A DNA stretch of 64,000 nucleotides from Janthinobacterium sp. GW458P (GCF_002127585.1 NZ_NEGZ01000001.1:192345-256344); one strand, 5' to 3'. Positions 25,664 through 35,590 are shown, counted from the stretch's first letter. The notes: a model not told the origin generated them from the sequence alone. Numbers and translations are program-made.

Positions 25664-26197
25664 GTGCTGATCGTTATACTTACATTGATCGTTGATACCA
25701 TTGCCACGCTGTTGGGCGGCGTCCTGCTGCTGCGCTTCTGGATGCAGGCGGTACGCGTGCGGCCGCCTTCGTCCGTGGCGCAATTCACCTTTCAATTGTC
25801 CGACTGGCTGGTACGTCCCCTGCGACGCGTGGTACCTGGCGTGGGCGGGTATGACTGGGCCAGCCTGATCGGCGCCTTCCTGATCGTCTTGCTGGCCAGC
25901 TCGGTCCTGTTTATTTCCGGCTATCCCGTCGGAGTGGTGCTGCTCAAGTCGCTGCAACGCTTCCTGCAATGGATACTCTACGGTTTCATGGCCTTGCTGA
26001 TCATCGAAGCCATCTTCAGCTGGGTCAACCCGCATGCGCCGCTGGCGCCGTTCGTACGGGCCCTGAATGAGCCGCTGCTGCGTCCGATACGCAAAGTGGT
26101 GCCGCTGGTGGGCAGCCTGGACCTGTCGCTGCTGGTGGCCCTGATCGTGCTGCAGATCGCGCAAGTGCTGGTGGGGATGATTATTGTTGTCCGATAA
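25664..26197 (+). CDS. yggT: YggT family membrane protein
   Basis: A 177-residue protein made of two YGGT repeats, each with two membrane spans: LLLRFWMQAVRVRPPSSVAQ with WLVRPLRRVVPGVGG, and FSWVNPHAPLAPFVRALNEP with LLRPIRKVVPLVG. The start is GTG at 25664 with GGAG 8 bp ahead. YggT proteins are linked to osmotic or membrane stress and, in some bacteria, to division-site functions; the exact role is unclear. It overlaps yggU by 14 bp, a widely conserved pair. Confidence 0.92.
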   Translation: MLIVILTLIVDTIATLLGGVLLLRFWMQAVRVRPPSSVAQFTFQLSDWLVRPLRRVVPGVGGYDWASLIGAFLIVLLASSVLFISGYPVGVVLLKSLQRFLQWILYGFMALLIIEAIFSWVNPHAPLAPFVRALNEPLLRPIRKVVPLVGSLDLSLLVALIVLQIAQVLVGMIIVVR

Positions 26198-26498
26198 ACA
26201 AGACTGGTGTTCGGCATTGCCAGGCGGCATACGCCTGGCCGTGCAGATTGCCGCGAATGCGAAGAAAACGGAAGTGCTGGGCGTGCATGACGGCGCCCTG
26301 AAGATCAAGCTGCATGCGCAGCCTGTCGAAGGCAAGGCTAACCTGGCCTTGATCCGTTACCTGGCCGAGGCGCTGGGCGTACCGAAAAGCGCCGTGACAT
26401 TGACGCACGGACACACCAATAAACGTAAATTGCTGGAAGTGGCGAAAGCGTCGCTGACGCCGGAGCTGGCGCAGCAGATATTGCTGGAAGGCAAGTGA
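26184..26498 (+). CDS. yggU: DUF167 / YggU family protein
   Basis: A 104-residue small protein of the YggU (DUF167) family. The start appears to be TTG at 26184, inside the yggT end; TTG 26187 is also possible. Conserved parts are IRLAVQIAANAKKTEVLGVH, LKIKLHAQPVEGKANLALIR and LTHGHTNKRKLLEV. The structure of the family is known but its biochemical function is not. It is convergent with the adenosine-kinase-like gene; a 30-bp hairpin fills the space between them. Confidence 0.9.
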   Translation: MLSDKQDWCSALPGGIRLAVQIAANAKKTEVLGVHDGALKIKLHAQPVEGKANLALIRYLAEALGVPKSAVTLTHGHTNKRKLLEVAKASLTPELAQQILLEGK

Positions 26499-26528
26499 GC
26501 CTGCCTGACACGAGTGTGCCAGGCAGGC
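26499..26528. terminator. Hairpin between convergent genes
   Basis: GCCTGCCTG (26499-26507) pairs with CAGGCAGGC (26520-26528), and ACAC with GTGT inside. There is no T run on either strand, so efficiency is uncertain; it nearly fills the 38-bp gap between yggU and the kinase gene. Confidence 0.5.
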
Positions 26529-26536
26529 CGGACTTA

Positions 26537-27475
26537 TTAATAGCGGTAGCCGAACGCCGTTTCAAACTGGTCGGCGATGCTGGCCGGTGTAAACACATGG
26601 TTTTGCGCGCCTTGGGTGGCGATCTTGATGGCGCCGAGCAGGCTGGCCAGGCGGCCGCTGGTTTCCCAGCCCAGGTCGTTGGTGATGCCGAACAGCAAGC
26701 CAGCGCGGTAGGCGTCGCCGCAGCCGGTCGGGTCCAGTACTTCCTTGGCGGTCACGACAGGAATATCGATGCGCTTGCCGTCCGTATAGATTTCCGACCC
26801 CTTCTCGCCGCGCGTGACGATGAGCGCCTGCAGGCGGCTGGCGATGTCCGGCAGGGTCAAGCCTGTGCGTTCCATCAACATTTCCATTTCATAGTCGTTG
26901 GCCGACACATAAGTGGCTTTGTTGATGAAATCGATCAACTGTTCGCCATTAAAGCGTGGCAACTGTTGACCCGGATCAAACATGAAGGGGATGCCCAGCT
27001 CGGCCAGATCGGCGGCGTGCTTGAGCATGCCCTGGTCGCCGTCCGGCGAAATGATGGCCACCTTGGCCGGGCCCGCATTGGCCACCGGATTTTCATGCGC
27101 GTACGACATGGCGCCAGGGTGGAAGGCATTGATCTGGTTATTGTCGGCGTCGGCCGTGACGAAGCACTGCGCGTTGTAGCTGTCGGCCTTGATCAGGATG
27201 TTGGCGGTGGAAATGCCCAGCTTTTGCAGGCGTTCCAGGTAGGCGGCGCTATCTTGCCCCATGACGCCGACGATGCGCGGGTCGCCGCCCAGCATTTTCA
27301 GGCTGTAGGCGATATTGCCCGAGCAGCCGCCAAATTCCGTGCGCATGGTAGGCACGAGGAAAGAAACGTTCACCTTGTGCAATTGGTCGGCCAGCAGGGA
27401 CTCGCCGAAGCGGCCCGGGAATTGCATGATGGTGTCGGTGGCGAGCGAGCCGCAGATCAACGATGTTTTGGTCAT
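26537..27475 (-). CDS. PfkB-family sugar kinase, adenosine-kinase-like
   Basis: A 312-residue ribokinase-family enzyme; close relatives are annotated as adenosine kinase (adenosine plus ATP to AMP). ATG 27475 gives MTKTSLICGSLATDTIMQFP. FGGCSGNIAYSLKMLGGDP carries the first PfkB signature, and VLDPTGCGDAYRAGLLFG carries the second with the catalytic Asp. An ATRGEKGS-like block (IVTRGEKGSEIYTDGK) binds ATP. Alternatives are a fructokinase or other nucleoside kinase. It is the last gene of a minus-strand run that begins with the TlpA-like gene. Confidence 0.85.
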   Translation of the reverse strand: MTKTSLICGSLATDTIMQFPGRFGESLLADQLHKVNVSFLVPTMRTEFGGCSGNIAYSLKMLGGDPRIVGVMGQDSAAYLERLQKLGISTANILIKADSYNAQCFVTADADNNQINAFHPGAMSYAHENPVANAGPAKVAIISPDGDQGMLKHAADLAELGIPFMFDPGQQLPRFNGEQLIDFINKATYVSANDYEMEMLMERTGLTLPDIASRLQALIVTRGEKGSEIYTDGKRIDIPVVTAKEVLDPTGCGDAYRAGLLFGITNDLGWETSGRLASLLGAIKIATQGAQNHVFTPASIADQFETAFGYRY

Positions 27476-27486
27476 GATAGTGTGCT

Positions 27487-28734
27487 TTAAGGATAAAAGA
27501 TGGCGATATGGTAGCCAGACGCCGTGAGCTGGTCTAATGCAAAGTACAGTTTGATGGTTTGTTCCGAGCGCGGCGCGAAACCCCGGGTCACGTCGATGCT
27601 GGACGGCAGGTAGTCGCGCGGCGCGATGACGCGGCGCAATACCGGCTTGTCGTCGCCGTCGTTGAGGGTCAGTTCGATGCTGGGCCAGGCTTGCACGCTG
27701 CGGCTCTGGTTGCGCAGCAGCGAGACATACGAAAACGTCTGTTCCTTCAGGGTTTGCAGTTCCCCCTGCTCGATGGCCAGCGCCTCGATTTGCGCCGGCA
27801 AGTCCACCTGGCAGCCACTGAGCTTGCACAGCGCCACCAGGGTGGGCTTCCACTGTGGAAACTGCGCCGCCAGCGGATTGCGGAAGGTGGTCATCACTTG
27901 CACTGATAGCAAGAATAGCAGCACCAGCGAGCCGATGGCCATGGCCACGCGCAAGGCCTTGCTGCTTTGTTCGCGGCGCCGGCCCCGGGTCACAAACGCC
28001 GGTTCATCCTCTGCCGGCGGCAACGGTGCCTCTGTTGTGCCGGTTTCCCCGGCCGGGTCTGGCACGGCGGCGGCGGGCGGCGGCGCGAACGATGGCTCGC
28101 TCAGGCTCGGCTCCTGTCGCGCGGGTGGCGGCACAGGCTTGTCCAGGCTGACTTTTTCCTGCACCGCCAGCGCAGGTGCATCGTCCGCGTCCAGGCCCGG
28201 TTCGCGGCGGCTGTCGCGCAAATACGTGGCAAAGGCAGGCGCGTCATCGACCTGGCGGCGCTTGAACGGCGCCATCGGCCGGGGCAAGGGAGCTTCGGGC
28301 GGCTCCGCCGGTATTTCTGCAGGGACTTCGAGAGGGGCGGCGGCAGGCGCGTCGGCCAGTACCTCGGCCGGCAGGCTGACGTCGAGGTCCAGTTCGATGT
28401 GTTCGTTATCGTCTGCGTCGCCCTTGAGCTGCGCCGTTTCCGGCAGGATGCCGAACGGGTCGAACGAGGTGTCGAAATCGAGGGAATAAATGGGTTCATC
28501 GTCCGTGACGGACGGCAGGCTGTTCTCAGCCGGGTACGCGGTGGAAAATGGAGCGGCAGGGCCAAGGCCGGACGTTAAAAACGGCGATGCCGCAGCTGGA
28601 TCGACCAGTGCGGCATTGCCGTCAAAGACTTCCCTGCACGTGCCACAGCGCACGATGCCCCCACGTAACTTCAACTGGTCAGCAGCGACCCGAAATATCG
28701 TGTTGCAATGGGGGCATTTGGTGGCGAGTGCCAT
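27487..28734 (-). CDS. DUF3426 zinc-ribbon membrane protein
   Basis: A 415-residue protein. ATG 28734 opens with an MJ0042-type zinc finger (CPHCNTIFRVAADQLKLRGG ending RCGTC), followed by about 230 disordered Pro/Glu/Ala-rich residues. One membrane span lies near residue 255 (VAMAIGSLVLLFLLSVQVM), and a C-terminal DUF3426 domain is extracytoplasmic (QFPQWKPTLVALCKLSGCQV through PRDYLPSSIDVTRGFAPRSE). It almost always follows prmA in betaproteobacteria, as here (8 bp). The function is not known. Confidence 0.9.
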   Translation of the reverse strand: MALATKCPHCNTIFRVAADQLKLRGGIVRCGTCREVFDGNAALVDPAAASPFLTSGLGPAAPFSTAYPAENSLPSVTDDEPIYSLDFDTSFDPFGILPETAQLKGDADDNEHIELDLDVSLPAEVLADAPAAAPLEVPAEIPAEPPEAPLPRPMAPFKRRQVDDAPAFATYLRDSRREPGLDADDAPALAVQEKVSLDKPVPPPARQEPSLSEPSFAPPPAAAVPDPAGETGTTEAPLPPAEDEPAFVTRGRRREQSSKALRVAMAIGSLVLLFLLSVQVMTTFRNPLAAQFPQWKPTLVALCKLSGCQVDLPAQIEALAIEQGELQTLKEQTFSYVSLLRNQSRSVQAWPSIELTLNDGDDKPVLRRVIAPRDYLPSSIDVTRGFAPRSEQTIKLYFALDQLTASGYHIAIFYP

Positions 28735-28742
28735 TGCTGTGC

Positions 28743-29687
28743 TTATGCACCTTCCGCGCGCGGCGCAGGGGCTTGCGTGGCGCCGAGGCGGCCATGCAGG
28801 GCCACCCAGCCGTCTTGCTCGGCCCACACAGCCAGCTGGATGAACGGTGCGTAGGCGGCGGCCACCTCTTCCGCCTGGCGTGCCAGCACGCCGGACAGGA
28901 TCAGGGCGCCGCCGTCGGCGACACGGCCCGACAGCATCGGCGCCATCAGTTTCAAGGGGCTCGACAGGATGTTGGCGACGACGATATCAAACTTGGCCGT
29001 GGCGTGTGCCGAGGTGGCAAACGTGTCTGGCAAGAAATATTCGATGTCGCACTGGTTGCGCTCGGCATTGTCGCGCGCCGATTCGATCGCCTGCGGGTCG
29101 ATATCGACGCCCGCCACCGTTTGCGCACCGAGTTTCTTGGCCACCATGGCCAGGATGCCGGAACCGCAACCGTAGTCGAGCACGGTCTTGCCTGGGGCGG
29201 GATGGGCTTCCAGCCATTCCATGCACAGGCGCGTGGTCGGATGGCTGCCCGTGCCGAAGGCCAGGCCCGGGTCCAGTTCCAGGATCAGACCGCTTGGGTC
29301 CGGTGCCTCGTGCCAGCTGGGCACGACCCAGATATTCTTGCCGATGTGAATCGGCGCGAATTGCGACTGGGTCAGACGCACCCAGTCCTGCTCTTCCACG
29401 GGGCGCACGGTAAATGCCGGTGCCTGCGCCATGCCGACCGCTTGCGCGGCAGCAGCCACGATGGCGGCCTGGTCGGCGTCGACGTCCGTCAGCGCCACCA
29501 CGCGGCTGCGTTCCCACGCCGCTTCCTTCGGTTCCATGCCCGGTTCGCCAAACAACGGCTGCTCGGCTTCCGTGCCTTCATCGGCGTCTTCCACCGACAC
29601 CGACAGGGCGCCCGCTTCCATCAGCGCGTCGGACATGGCCTCGGCGTTGTCACGGGCGATTTCGATGACGATTTCCGTCCAGCTCAT
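28743..29687 (-). CDS. prmA: Ribosomal protein L11 methyltransferase
   Basis: A 314-residue enzyme that trimethylates ribosomal protein L11 using S-adenosylmethionine. The N-terminal substrate-recognition domain covers residues 1-115 ([20 protein letters not shown]). The SAM-binding domain has [19 protein letters not shown], motif [38 protein letters not shown] and the NPPY-like [15 protein letters not shown]. The length is slightly longer than the E. coli enzyme because of an acidic insert ([12 protein letters not shown]). It overlaps the accC stop by 4 bp. Confidence 0.97.
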   Translation of the reverse strand: MSWTEIVIEIARDNAEAMSDALMEAGALSVSVEDADEGTEAEQPLFGEPGMEPKEAAWERSRVVALTDVDADQAAIVAAAAQAVGMAQAPAFTVRPVEEQDWVRLTQSQFAPIHIGKNIWVVPSWHEAPDPSGLILELDPGLAFGTGSHPTTRLCMEWLEAHPAPGKTVLDYGCGSGILAMVAKKLGAQTVAGVDIDPQAIESARDNAERNQCDIEYFLPDTFATSAHATAKFDIVVANILSSPLKLMAPMLSGRVADGGALILSGVLARQAEEVAAAYAPFIQLAVWAEQDGWVALHGRLGATQAPAPRAEGA

Positions 29688-31099
29688 GCGCCCGCCTTGA
29701 TTTCGGATTTCTTGGCGATGCTGGGGCTGCCGCCATTGAGGTTCTTGCCCAGGTCCGGCATGTCGGCCAGTTTCTGTTCCAGATAGTGAATGTTGGTGCC
29801 GCCTTCGATGAAGCGCGCATCGATCATCAGCTCGCGGTGCAGGGCGATATTCGTGTTGATGCCTTCAACCACCATTTCGGACAGGGCGATCTGCATGCGG
29901 CGGATCGCTTGCTCGCGCGTGGCGCCGTAAGCGATCACTTTGCCGATCATCGAGTCGTAGTGCGGCGGCACGTAGTAACCGGCGTAGGCGTGCGAATCGA
30001 CGCGGATGCCAGGACCGCCTGGTGCGTGCCACGACACGATCTTGCCCGGCGATGGCGTAAATTTGAACGGATCTTCCGCATTGATGCGGCACTCGACGGC
30101 GTGGCCCGACAGCATGACGTCGCGCTGGCGATAACGCAGTTTTTCGCCGGCGGCAATGCGGATCTGTTCTTGCACGATATCAATACCGGTGATCATTTCG
30201 GTGACCGGATGTTCCACTTGCACGCGGGTATTCATTTCAATGAAATAGAACTCGCCATTTTCGTACAGGAATTCAAACGTGCCGGCGCCGCGGTAGCCGA
30301 TCTTGCGGCAGGCCTCAGCGCAACGGTCGCCGATTTTCTCGATGAGCTTGCGCGGGATGCCCGGCGCCGGTGCTTCTTCGATCACCTTTTGGTGGCGGCG
30401 CTGCATGGAGCAGTCGCGCTCGCCCAGCCAGACGGCGTTCTTGTGTTCGTCGGCAAGGATCTGGATTTCCACGTGGCGCGGATTTTCCAGGTACTTCTCC
30501 ATATACACTTCAGGGTTGCCGAACGCCGTACCGGCTTCCGTCTTGGTCATCGCCACGGCGTTGATCAGGGCAGCTTCCGTGTGCACGACGCGCATGCCGC
30601 GTCCGCCACCGCCGCCGGCGGCCTTGATGATGACCGGATAGCCGATCTTGCGGGCAATTTGCACGATCGCTTTCGGATCGTCCGGCAACGCGCCTTCCGA
30701 ACCGGGGACGCATGGGACGCCAGCCTTGATCATGGTTTGCTTGGCCGACACTTTGTCGCCCATCAAACGGATCGATTCGGAACGGGGACCGATGAAGACG
30801 AAGCCCGATTTCTCGACGCGTTCGGCGAAGTCGGCATTTTCCGACAGGAAACCATAGCCTGGGTGAATTGCTTGTGCATCCGTCACTTCAGCGGCGCTGA
30901 TGATGGCGGGCATGTTCAGGTAGCTCAGGGCGGACTGTGCCGGCCCGATACAAACGGACTCATCGGCCAGCTTGACGTATTTTGCGTCCTTGTCGGCTTC
31001 GGAGTGGACTACAACCGTTTTAATGCCCATTTCGCGGCAGGCGCGCTGAATACGGAGGGCAATTTCACCACGGTTGGCAATCAGGATTTTTTCAAACAT
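29684..31099 (-). CDS. accC: Acetyl-CoA carboxylase, biotin carboxylase subunit
   Basis: A 471-residue biotin carboxylase that carboxylates biotin on AccB in the first step of fatty acid synthesis. It starts [20 protein letters not shown]; the ATP-grasp core has [20 protein letters not shown], the [14 protein letters not shown]-like stretch [39 protein letters not shown] and the C-terminal [13 protein letters not shown]. There are about 20 extra C-terminal residues compared with E. coli. It lies 101 bp downstream of accB in one operon. Confidence 0.98.
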   Translation of the reverse strand: MFEKILIANRGEIALRIQRACREMGIKTVVVHSEADKDAKYVKLADESVCIGPAQSALSYLNMPAIISAAEVTDAQAIHPGYGFLSENADFAERVEKSGFVFIGPRSESIRLMGDKVSAKQTMIKAGVPCVPGSEGALPDDPKAIVQIARKIGYPVIIKAAGGGGGRGMRVVHTEAALINAVAMTKTEAGTAFGNPEVYMEKYLENPRHVEIQILADEHKNAVWLGERDCSMQRRHQKVIEEAPAPGIPRKLIEKIGDRCAEACRKIGYRGAGTFEFLYENGEFYFIEMNTRVQVEHPVTEMITGIDIVQEQIRIAAGEKLRYRQRDVMLSGHAVECRINAEDPFKFTPSPGKIVSWHAPGGPGIRVDSHAYAGYYVPPHYDSMIGKVIAYGATREQAIRRMQIALSEMVVEGINTNIALHRELMIDARFIEGGTNIHYLEQKLADMPDLGKNLNGGSPSIAKKSEIKAGA

Positions 31100-31200
31100 G
31101 GTAGGTTCGCGTATGTCTGTGAGAGCCGGCGAGCCGGCGAAACAACAAGTGTGAGGGGCTAAAACTGCAAACGGCCGTTGCCGGCCGTGTGGACTGGTTT

Positions 31201-31665
31201 TTAGCCGATCACAAACAAGGGTTGACCGAATTCGACCGGTTGGCCGTTTTCGACCAGAATCTGGGTCACGACACCGGCTTTGTCCGAGTCGATTTCATTG
31301 AGCAGCTTCATCGCTTCGATGATGCACAGGGTATCGCCTTCCTTGACGGTGGAACCGACTTCGACGTACGCGGCGCTGCCAGGAGCGGAGGAACGGTAGA
31401 AGGTGCCGACCATCGGCGACTTGACCACATAGCCTGTGGGCTCGGCGGCGACCACGACGGCAGGTGCCGCAGCGGGGGCGGCGGCTGGCGCGGCTGGCTG
31501 GTATTGGGCTTGCATGCCTTGCGGCTGCATCATGACCATCTGGTTTTGCGGCATGGCCGACGATTTGACGATGCGAACCTTGCTTTCGCCTTCGGTAACT
31601 TCCAGCTCTGCGATATCCGATTCGGCGACCAGGTCGATCAAGGTCTTGAGTTTTCGTAGATCCAT
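31201..31665 (-). CDS. accB: Acetyl-CoA carboxylase, biotin carboxyl carrier protein
   Basis: A 154-residue BCCP. An N-terminal helical part ([20 protein letters not shown]) is followed by an Ala/Pro-rich flexible linker (residues about 50-75) and the biotinyl domain, where [15 protein letters not shown] carries the Lys that is biotinylated; it ends [10 protein letters not shown]. Near-usual length (156 in E. coli). The promoter of accBC may lie in the 90 bp before it, or transcription may come from aroQ. Confidence 0.98.
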   Translation of the reverse strand: MDLRKLKTLIDLVAESDIAELEVTEGESKVRIVKSSAMPQNQMVMMQPQGMQAQYQPAAPAAAPAAAPAVVVAAEPTGYVVKSPMVGTFYRSSAPGSAAYVEVGSTVKEGDTLCIIEAMKLLNEIDSDKAGVVTQILVENGQPVEFGQPLFVIG

Positions 31666-31755
31666 GTAAAACCCCTAGGAATGTAGTTTGTTTTATGAGT
31701 GATGCGGTGATGTCCAGAACCTATCGCCGCGCTAAATGCGTGCAGATCGCGTAGA

Positions 31756-32193
31756 TTAACGTTTTTTAAGCGCAAAGTCGATGGCAAACCGATATCCTTC
31801 GATACCCAGGCCGCAGATCGTCCCCTGCGCGATCGCGCTGAGAAATGAGTGATGTCGAAACGTTTCGCGTTGATAAATATTCGAGATATGGACTTCCACA
31901 AACGGAATGGCCACCCCGGCCAGCGCATCGCGCAAGGCGACGCTGGTATGGGTCAGGCCGCCCGGATTGATGACGATGGCATCGATCCCTTCCGCTCGCG
32001 CGGCATGGATGCGGTCGATCAGCGCGCCTTCATGGTTGCTTTGAAAGCAAGCCAGGCTGGCGCCGGCCGCCATGGCTTGCGCCACTGCTGCCTGTTCGAT
32101 ATCGGCCAAGGTGCTGGCGCCGTAGACCTCAGGCTCGCGCGTCCCCAGCAAATTCAGGTTGGGGCCGTTGAGCAGAAGGAGGTTTTTTGCCAT
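31756..32193 (-). CDS. aroQ: 3-dehydroquinate dehydratase, type II
   Basis: A 145-residue type II dehydroquinase of the shikimate pathway. [20 protein letters not shown] carries the active-site Asn, Arg and Tyr loop, [13 protein letters not shown] the Glu/His region and [19 protein letters not shown] the substrate loop; [20 protein letters not shown] completes the set. The aroQ-accB-accC order is widespread in proteobacteria. A second shikimate gene, aroE, lies at 39274. Confidence 0.97.
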   Translation of the reverse strand: MAKNLLLLNGPNLNLLGTREPEVYGASTLADIEQAAVAQAMAAGASLACFQSNHEGALIDRIHAARAEGIDAIVINPGGLTHTSVALRDALAGVAIPFVEVHISNIYQRETFRHHSFLSAIAQGTICGLGIEGYRFAIDFALKKR

Positions 32194-32275
32194 GTATGGA
32201 AGACCGTTTTAGCGAAAGTTCCGCATTTTGCCGCCAAAGATACGCATTGGCAAGAGAAAAAAGCACGCTCCGAAT

Positions 32276-32827
32276 TTACAAATTGTCCAGGTCGGCGCGC
32301 AACTGATCAAATTTCAAGCGTCCCAGATAGGTCTTTTTCACTTCGCCATCGGCGCCGATCAGCACCGTGAAGGGCAAGCCGCCCGTGGCATTGCCAAAAT
32401 GGCGCGACAGGTCGGTGCCGCTCATGCCGGAGACGTAGACGGGATAAGCAATCTTGAACTTGCTGGCAAAGGTGGCAATATTGCTGGCCGAATCGATGCC
32501 GATGCCGATCACCTGCAGGTTTTTCGCCGCATAGTGGCCTTGCACCTCGGATAATTCCGGCATTTCTTCCACGCATGGCGGGCACCACGGCGCCCAGAAA
32601 TTGACCAGCAGGTTCTTGCCTTTCCATTGTGACAAGGCTTGCGTGGTACCGGCCGCGTCCGGCAGCGACAGTGCATACAGTTCATTCACCGGCCCCGTCG
32701 CGCCCGGCGCGATGGTCGTTGTCAGGGGGCCTGCTTTTTCTTTCTCTTTATGCATGCCCACGTAGGCGCCCATGCCGCCGAACATCAGGGCAACGATGGC
32801 ACAGGCTATCCAATTCTTTTTTGTCAT
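32276..32827 (-). CDS. TlpA-family membrane-anchored thioredoxin
   Basis: A 183-residue protein with an N-terminal membrane anchor (MTKKNWIACAIVALMFGGMG) and a periplasmic thioredoxin fold whose active site is FWAPWCPPCVEEMPEL (CPPC). Start ATG 32827 is chosen; an upstream ATG in frame (32869) would put 14 polar residues before the signal. TlpA/ResA relatives reduce disulfides in cytochrome c or other exported proteins. The cis-Pro loop GGLPFTVLIG is present. It sits between the unknown gene and aroQ in the minus-strand run. Confidence 0.9.
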   Translation of the reverse strand: MTKKNWIACAIVALMFGGMGAYVGMHKEKEKAGPLTTTIAPGATGPVNELYALSLPDAAGTTQALSQWKGKNLLVNFWAPWCPPCVEEMPELSEVQGHYAAKNLQVIGIGIDSASNIATFASKFKIAYPVYVSGMSGTDLSRHFGNATGGLPFTVLIGADGEVKKTYLGRLKFDQLRADLDNL

Positions 32828-32846
32828 AACTTTATCTATATCAATG

Positions 32847-33485
32847 TTAGTCAGCAGCCGGCGCGCCATCGGCGAGGCTGGCGGCCAGCAGGCTGCGCAG
32901 CCCGGCGATATCGGTGCGCAACACCTTGCCGTCGGCCTTGGCTTTCAGCGCGCCGCGCATGTCGTCGAGTTCATACATGGCCGCGTGCACGCCTTCGTTT
33001 TTCCACAAGAAACTGGCTGTCTCGACCGCATCATAACGCGCTCCCTTGAAATGGGGGCTTTCCGACATGTCGAGCGCGACATTTTTATTCAGCAGAAAGA
33101 TGTGGATTTCCTTGGCGCTCTCGGCAAACAGCTGCAAATAGATCTCATCATGGGGCCCGGCCGTGCCGTTGAGGACGGGGCCGCTGAGCAGGGGATGAAA
33201 TTGTTGCAACGCTTCCATCACCTGCAAGGCTATCGTGCGCAGCTGGAACAGGCGCGCCGGCTGGCTGTCGGCCAGGAACAGGGCATTGTATTGCCGCACC
33301 TGTTCTTCGATCATGTCGTTGTCAGGAAGGATGTTGGGCCGGTTCGGCGCGTCGCCCAGAACCTGCCGCGCCGCCTTGCGCTTGGCGCTGCCATAGTCGG
33401 CGCCGTCCTGCGCCACGAGGCGCGCGGCGGCGGCGGCGATTTCCAGGCGCACCAGCGCGCTATCGTCAAATGCATCAGTCGTCAT
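32847..33485 (-). CDS. Conserved protein of unknown function beside mpl
   Basis: A 212-residue soluble, helix-rich protein with no signal or membrane span. ATG 33485 (MTTDAFDDSALVRLEIAAAA) is chosen; 26 more residues upstream would be in frame but include a hydrophobic, atypical stretch. Visible conserved-looking blocks are SAKRKAARQVLGD, NRPNILPDNDMIEEQVRQYN, GPHDEIYLQLFAESAKEIHI and FKGARYDAVETASFLWKNEG. I do not recognise catalytic motifs. It is divergent from mpl (147 bp apart), a pairing I recall from related betaproteobacteria, sometimes with misleading ligase or nucleotidyltransferase names. Confidence 0.8.
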   Translation of the reverse strand: MTTDAFDDSALVRLEIAAAAARLVAQDGADYGSAKRKAARQVLGDAPNRPNILPDNDMIEEQVRQYNALFLADSQPARLFQLRTIALQVMEALQQFHPLLSGPVLNGTAGPHDEIYLQLFAESAKEIHIFLLNKNVALDMSESPHFKGARYDAVETASFLWKNEGVHAAMYELDDMRGALKAKADGKVLRTDIAGLRSLLAASLADGAPAAD

Positions 33486-33632
33486 GAGCGAGATGATACT
33501 CCGAAGCGGAAAAAACCATGGCGTCAGGTAAAATCCCATACTTGCCCATTTTAATTGCCCCACTTATTTTTTAACCGTGCACCTTCATGTGTACCTTGTA
33601 CACCTTGAACGCGCACCTTTCGCACTGATCAC

Positions 33633-35009
33633 ATGCATATTCATATCCTCGGCATTTGCGGTACCTTCATGGGCGGCCTGGCCGTCCTGGCCAAGGAAGC
33701 CGGCCATAAAGTCACCGGTTGCGATGCCAACGTCTATCCGCCGATGAGCACCCAGCTGGAATCGCAGGGAATCGAACTGATCCAGGGCTTTGATCCCGAA
33801 CAAACCAAGCTGAACCCGGATTTGTATGTGATTGGCAATGTGGTGTCGCGCGGCAATCCGCTGGTAGAAGAAATCCTCAACCGCAGCCTGCCGTATGTAT
33901 CCGGCCCGCAGTGGATCGGCGAACATATATTACGCAACAAATGGGTGCTGGCCGTGGCCGGCACGCATGGCAAGACGACAACATCCGCCATGCTGGCCTG
34001 GATACTCGAAGACGCGGGCTACGCGCCGGGCTTCCTGATCGGCGGCGTGCCGATGAATTTCGGCATTTCCGCCCGCCTGAGCGGCAAAATCGACGGTAAA
34101 AGCGCCGATTCGGACTTCTTCGTCATCGAAGCGGACGAATATGACACGGCCTTCTTCGACAAGCGCAGCAAGTTCGTGCACTACCACGCGAAGACGGCCG
34201 TCATGAATAACCTCGAATACGATCACGCCGACATCTTCCCCGATCTGCATGCCATCGAGACGCAATTTCACCACCTGGTGCGCACGGTGCCAGGCATCGG
34301 CCGGCTCGTCTTCAACGGCGACGAAGCCTCGCTGCAGCGCGTGCTGGCGCGCGGCTGCTGGAGCGAAAAGGAAAGCTTTGGACAAGATGCCAACTGGCAA
34401 TTGCAAGAGCAGGCCGACGGCAATTTCGATGTCTTGTTCAATGGCAAGCAGGAAGGTCATGTGGCGTGGGCTCTCACGGGCAAGCACAACCGCAGCAATG
34501 CGCTGGCCGCCATCGCCGCCGCGCGCCATGTGGGCGTGACGATCGCCCAGGCGTGCGCCTCGCTGGCTACGTTCGAGAGCGTCAAGCGCCGCATGGAAGT
34601 GCGCGGCGTCGTCAACAACATTACCGTGTACGACGATTTTGCCCACCACCCGACAGCCATTGCCACCACCGTCGGCGGCTTGCGCCAGAAGATAGGCAAG
34701 ACGGGCCGCATCCTGGCCGTGCTGGAGCCGCGTTCGAACACCATGAAGCTGGGCGCCATGAAAGATGCGCTGCCGGGCAGCCTGAAGGACGCGGACCTGG
34801 TCTTCGGTTACGGCAGCCAGGCCGCGCTGGGCTGGAGCCTGGGCGAGGCGCTGGCACCGCTGGGCAAGATTGCCAGCGCGTATGAAGAAATCGACGTGCT
34901 GGTAGCCGCCGTGGCCGCTGGGGCCCGTCCCGGCGACCAGATCGTGGTCATGAGCAATGGCGGCTTTGGCGGCGTGCACCAGAAATTGCTGGAGGCGCTG
35001 GGCCGATGA
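33633..35009 (+). CDS. mpl: UDP-N-acetylmuramate:L-Ala-gamma-D-Glu-meso-DAP ligase
   Basis: A 458-residue Mur-ligase-family enzyme that re-attaches recycled tripeptide to UDP-MurNAc. It starts MHIHILGICGTFMGGLAVLA (Mpl-type N-terminus); the ATP-binding P-loop is VAGTHGKTTTSAMLAW near residue 110. VIEADEYDTAFFDKRSKFVH and LTGKHNRSNALAAIAAA are characteristic, and the C-terminal domain carries YDDFAHHPTAIATTVGGLRQ. Together with ampD (18302) it indicates an active peptidoglycan-recycling route. The esterase gene overlaps its stop by 4 bp. Confidence 0.97.
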   Translation: MHIHILGICGTFMGGLAVLAKEAGHKVTGCDANVYPPMSTQLESQGIELIQGFDPEQTKLNPDLYVIGNVVSRGNPLVEEILNRSLPYVSGPQWIGEHILRNKWVLAVAGTHGKTTTSAMLAWILEDAGYAPGFLIGGVPMNFGISARLSGKIDGKSADSDFFVIEADEYDTAFFDKRSKFVHYHAKTAVMNNLEYDHADIFPDLHAIETQFHHLVRTVPGIGRLVFNGDEASLQRVLARGCWSEKESFGQDANWQLQEQADGNFDVLFNGKQEGHVAWALTGKHNRSNALAAIAAARHVGVTIAQACASLATFESVKRRMEVRGVVNNITVYDDFAHHPTAIATTVGGLRQKIGKTGRILAVLEPRSNTMKLGAMKDALPGSLKDADLVFGYGSQAALGWSLGEALAPLGKIASAYEEIDVLVAAVAAGARPGDQIVVMSNGGFGGVHQKLLEALGR

Positions 35010-35590
35010 TTCTGTACCTGCATGGATTCCGCTCGTCGCCGCTGTCGATGAAGTCGCGCCTGCTGGCTGGGCAGATGCAGGCGCTGGGCCGCGAGGCGCA
35101 GTGGCTGTGCCCGCAATTGCCGGCCTCGCCGAAGCTGGCCATCGAGCTGGCCCTGGCATTAGTGAAAGACGTGGCGCGAGCCGACTTGACGATCATCGGC
35201 TCCTCGCTGGGCGGCTATTACGCCACCTGGCTGGCCGAGCAGCTTGGTTGTCGCGCCATATTGCTCAATCCCGCCATCGTGCCCCTGATCGACCTGGAGC
35301 AGCATGTGGGCGTGACGACCGAGTTCCATTCTGACAAGCCATTCGAGTTCAAGCGCGAGTATATGGACGAACTGGCTGCCTTTGCCGTAGAGAAAATTAC
35401 TCACCCACAACGTTACTTCCTGATCGCCGCCACCGGCGATGAAGTGCTCGACTACCGCGACATGGTGGCGCATTATCAGGGCGCGCGCCAGCTCGTCATC
35501 GAGGGCAGCGATCACGGCATCAGCGAATTTGCCGATTATGTGGCGCCCGTGCTCGAATTTTGCGGCATCAGTACGGACCCGTGCCGGTGA
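35006..35590 (+). CDS. YqiA/YcfP-type alpha/beta-hydrolase
   Basis: A 194-residue small esterase. MILYLHGFRSSPLSMKSRLL gives the oxyanion region, TIIGSSLGGYYATWLAEQLG the nucleophile Ser in GSSLGG, ATGDEVLDYRD the Asp, and IEGSDHGISEFADY the His. The family matches E. coli YqiA (thioesterase/esterase activity reported). The physiological substrate is unknown. It is translationally coupled to mpl on the left and to ubiC on the right through 4-bp overlaps. Confidence 0.9.
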   Translation: MILYLHGFRSSPLSMKSRLLAGQMQALGREAQWLCPQLPASPKLAIELALALVKDVARADLTIIGSSLGGYYATWLAEQLGCRAILLNPAIVPLIDLEQHVGVTTEFHSDKPFEFKREYMDELAAFAVEKITHPQRYFLIAATGDEVLDYRDMVAHYQGARQLVIEGSDHGISEFADYVAPVLEFCGISTDPCR

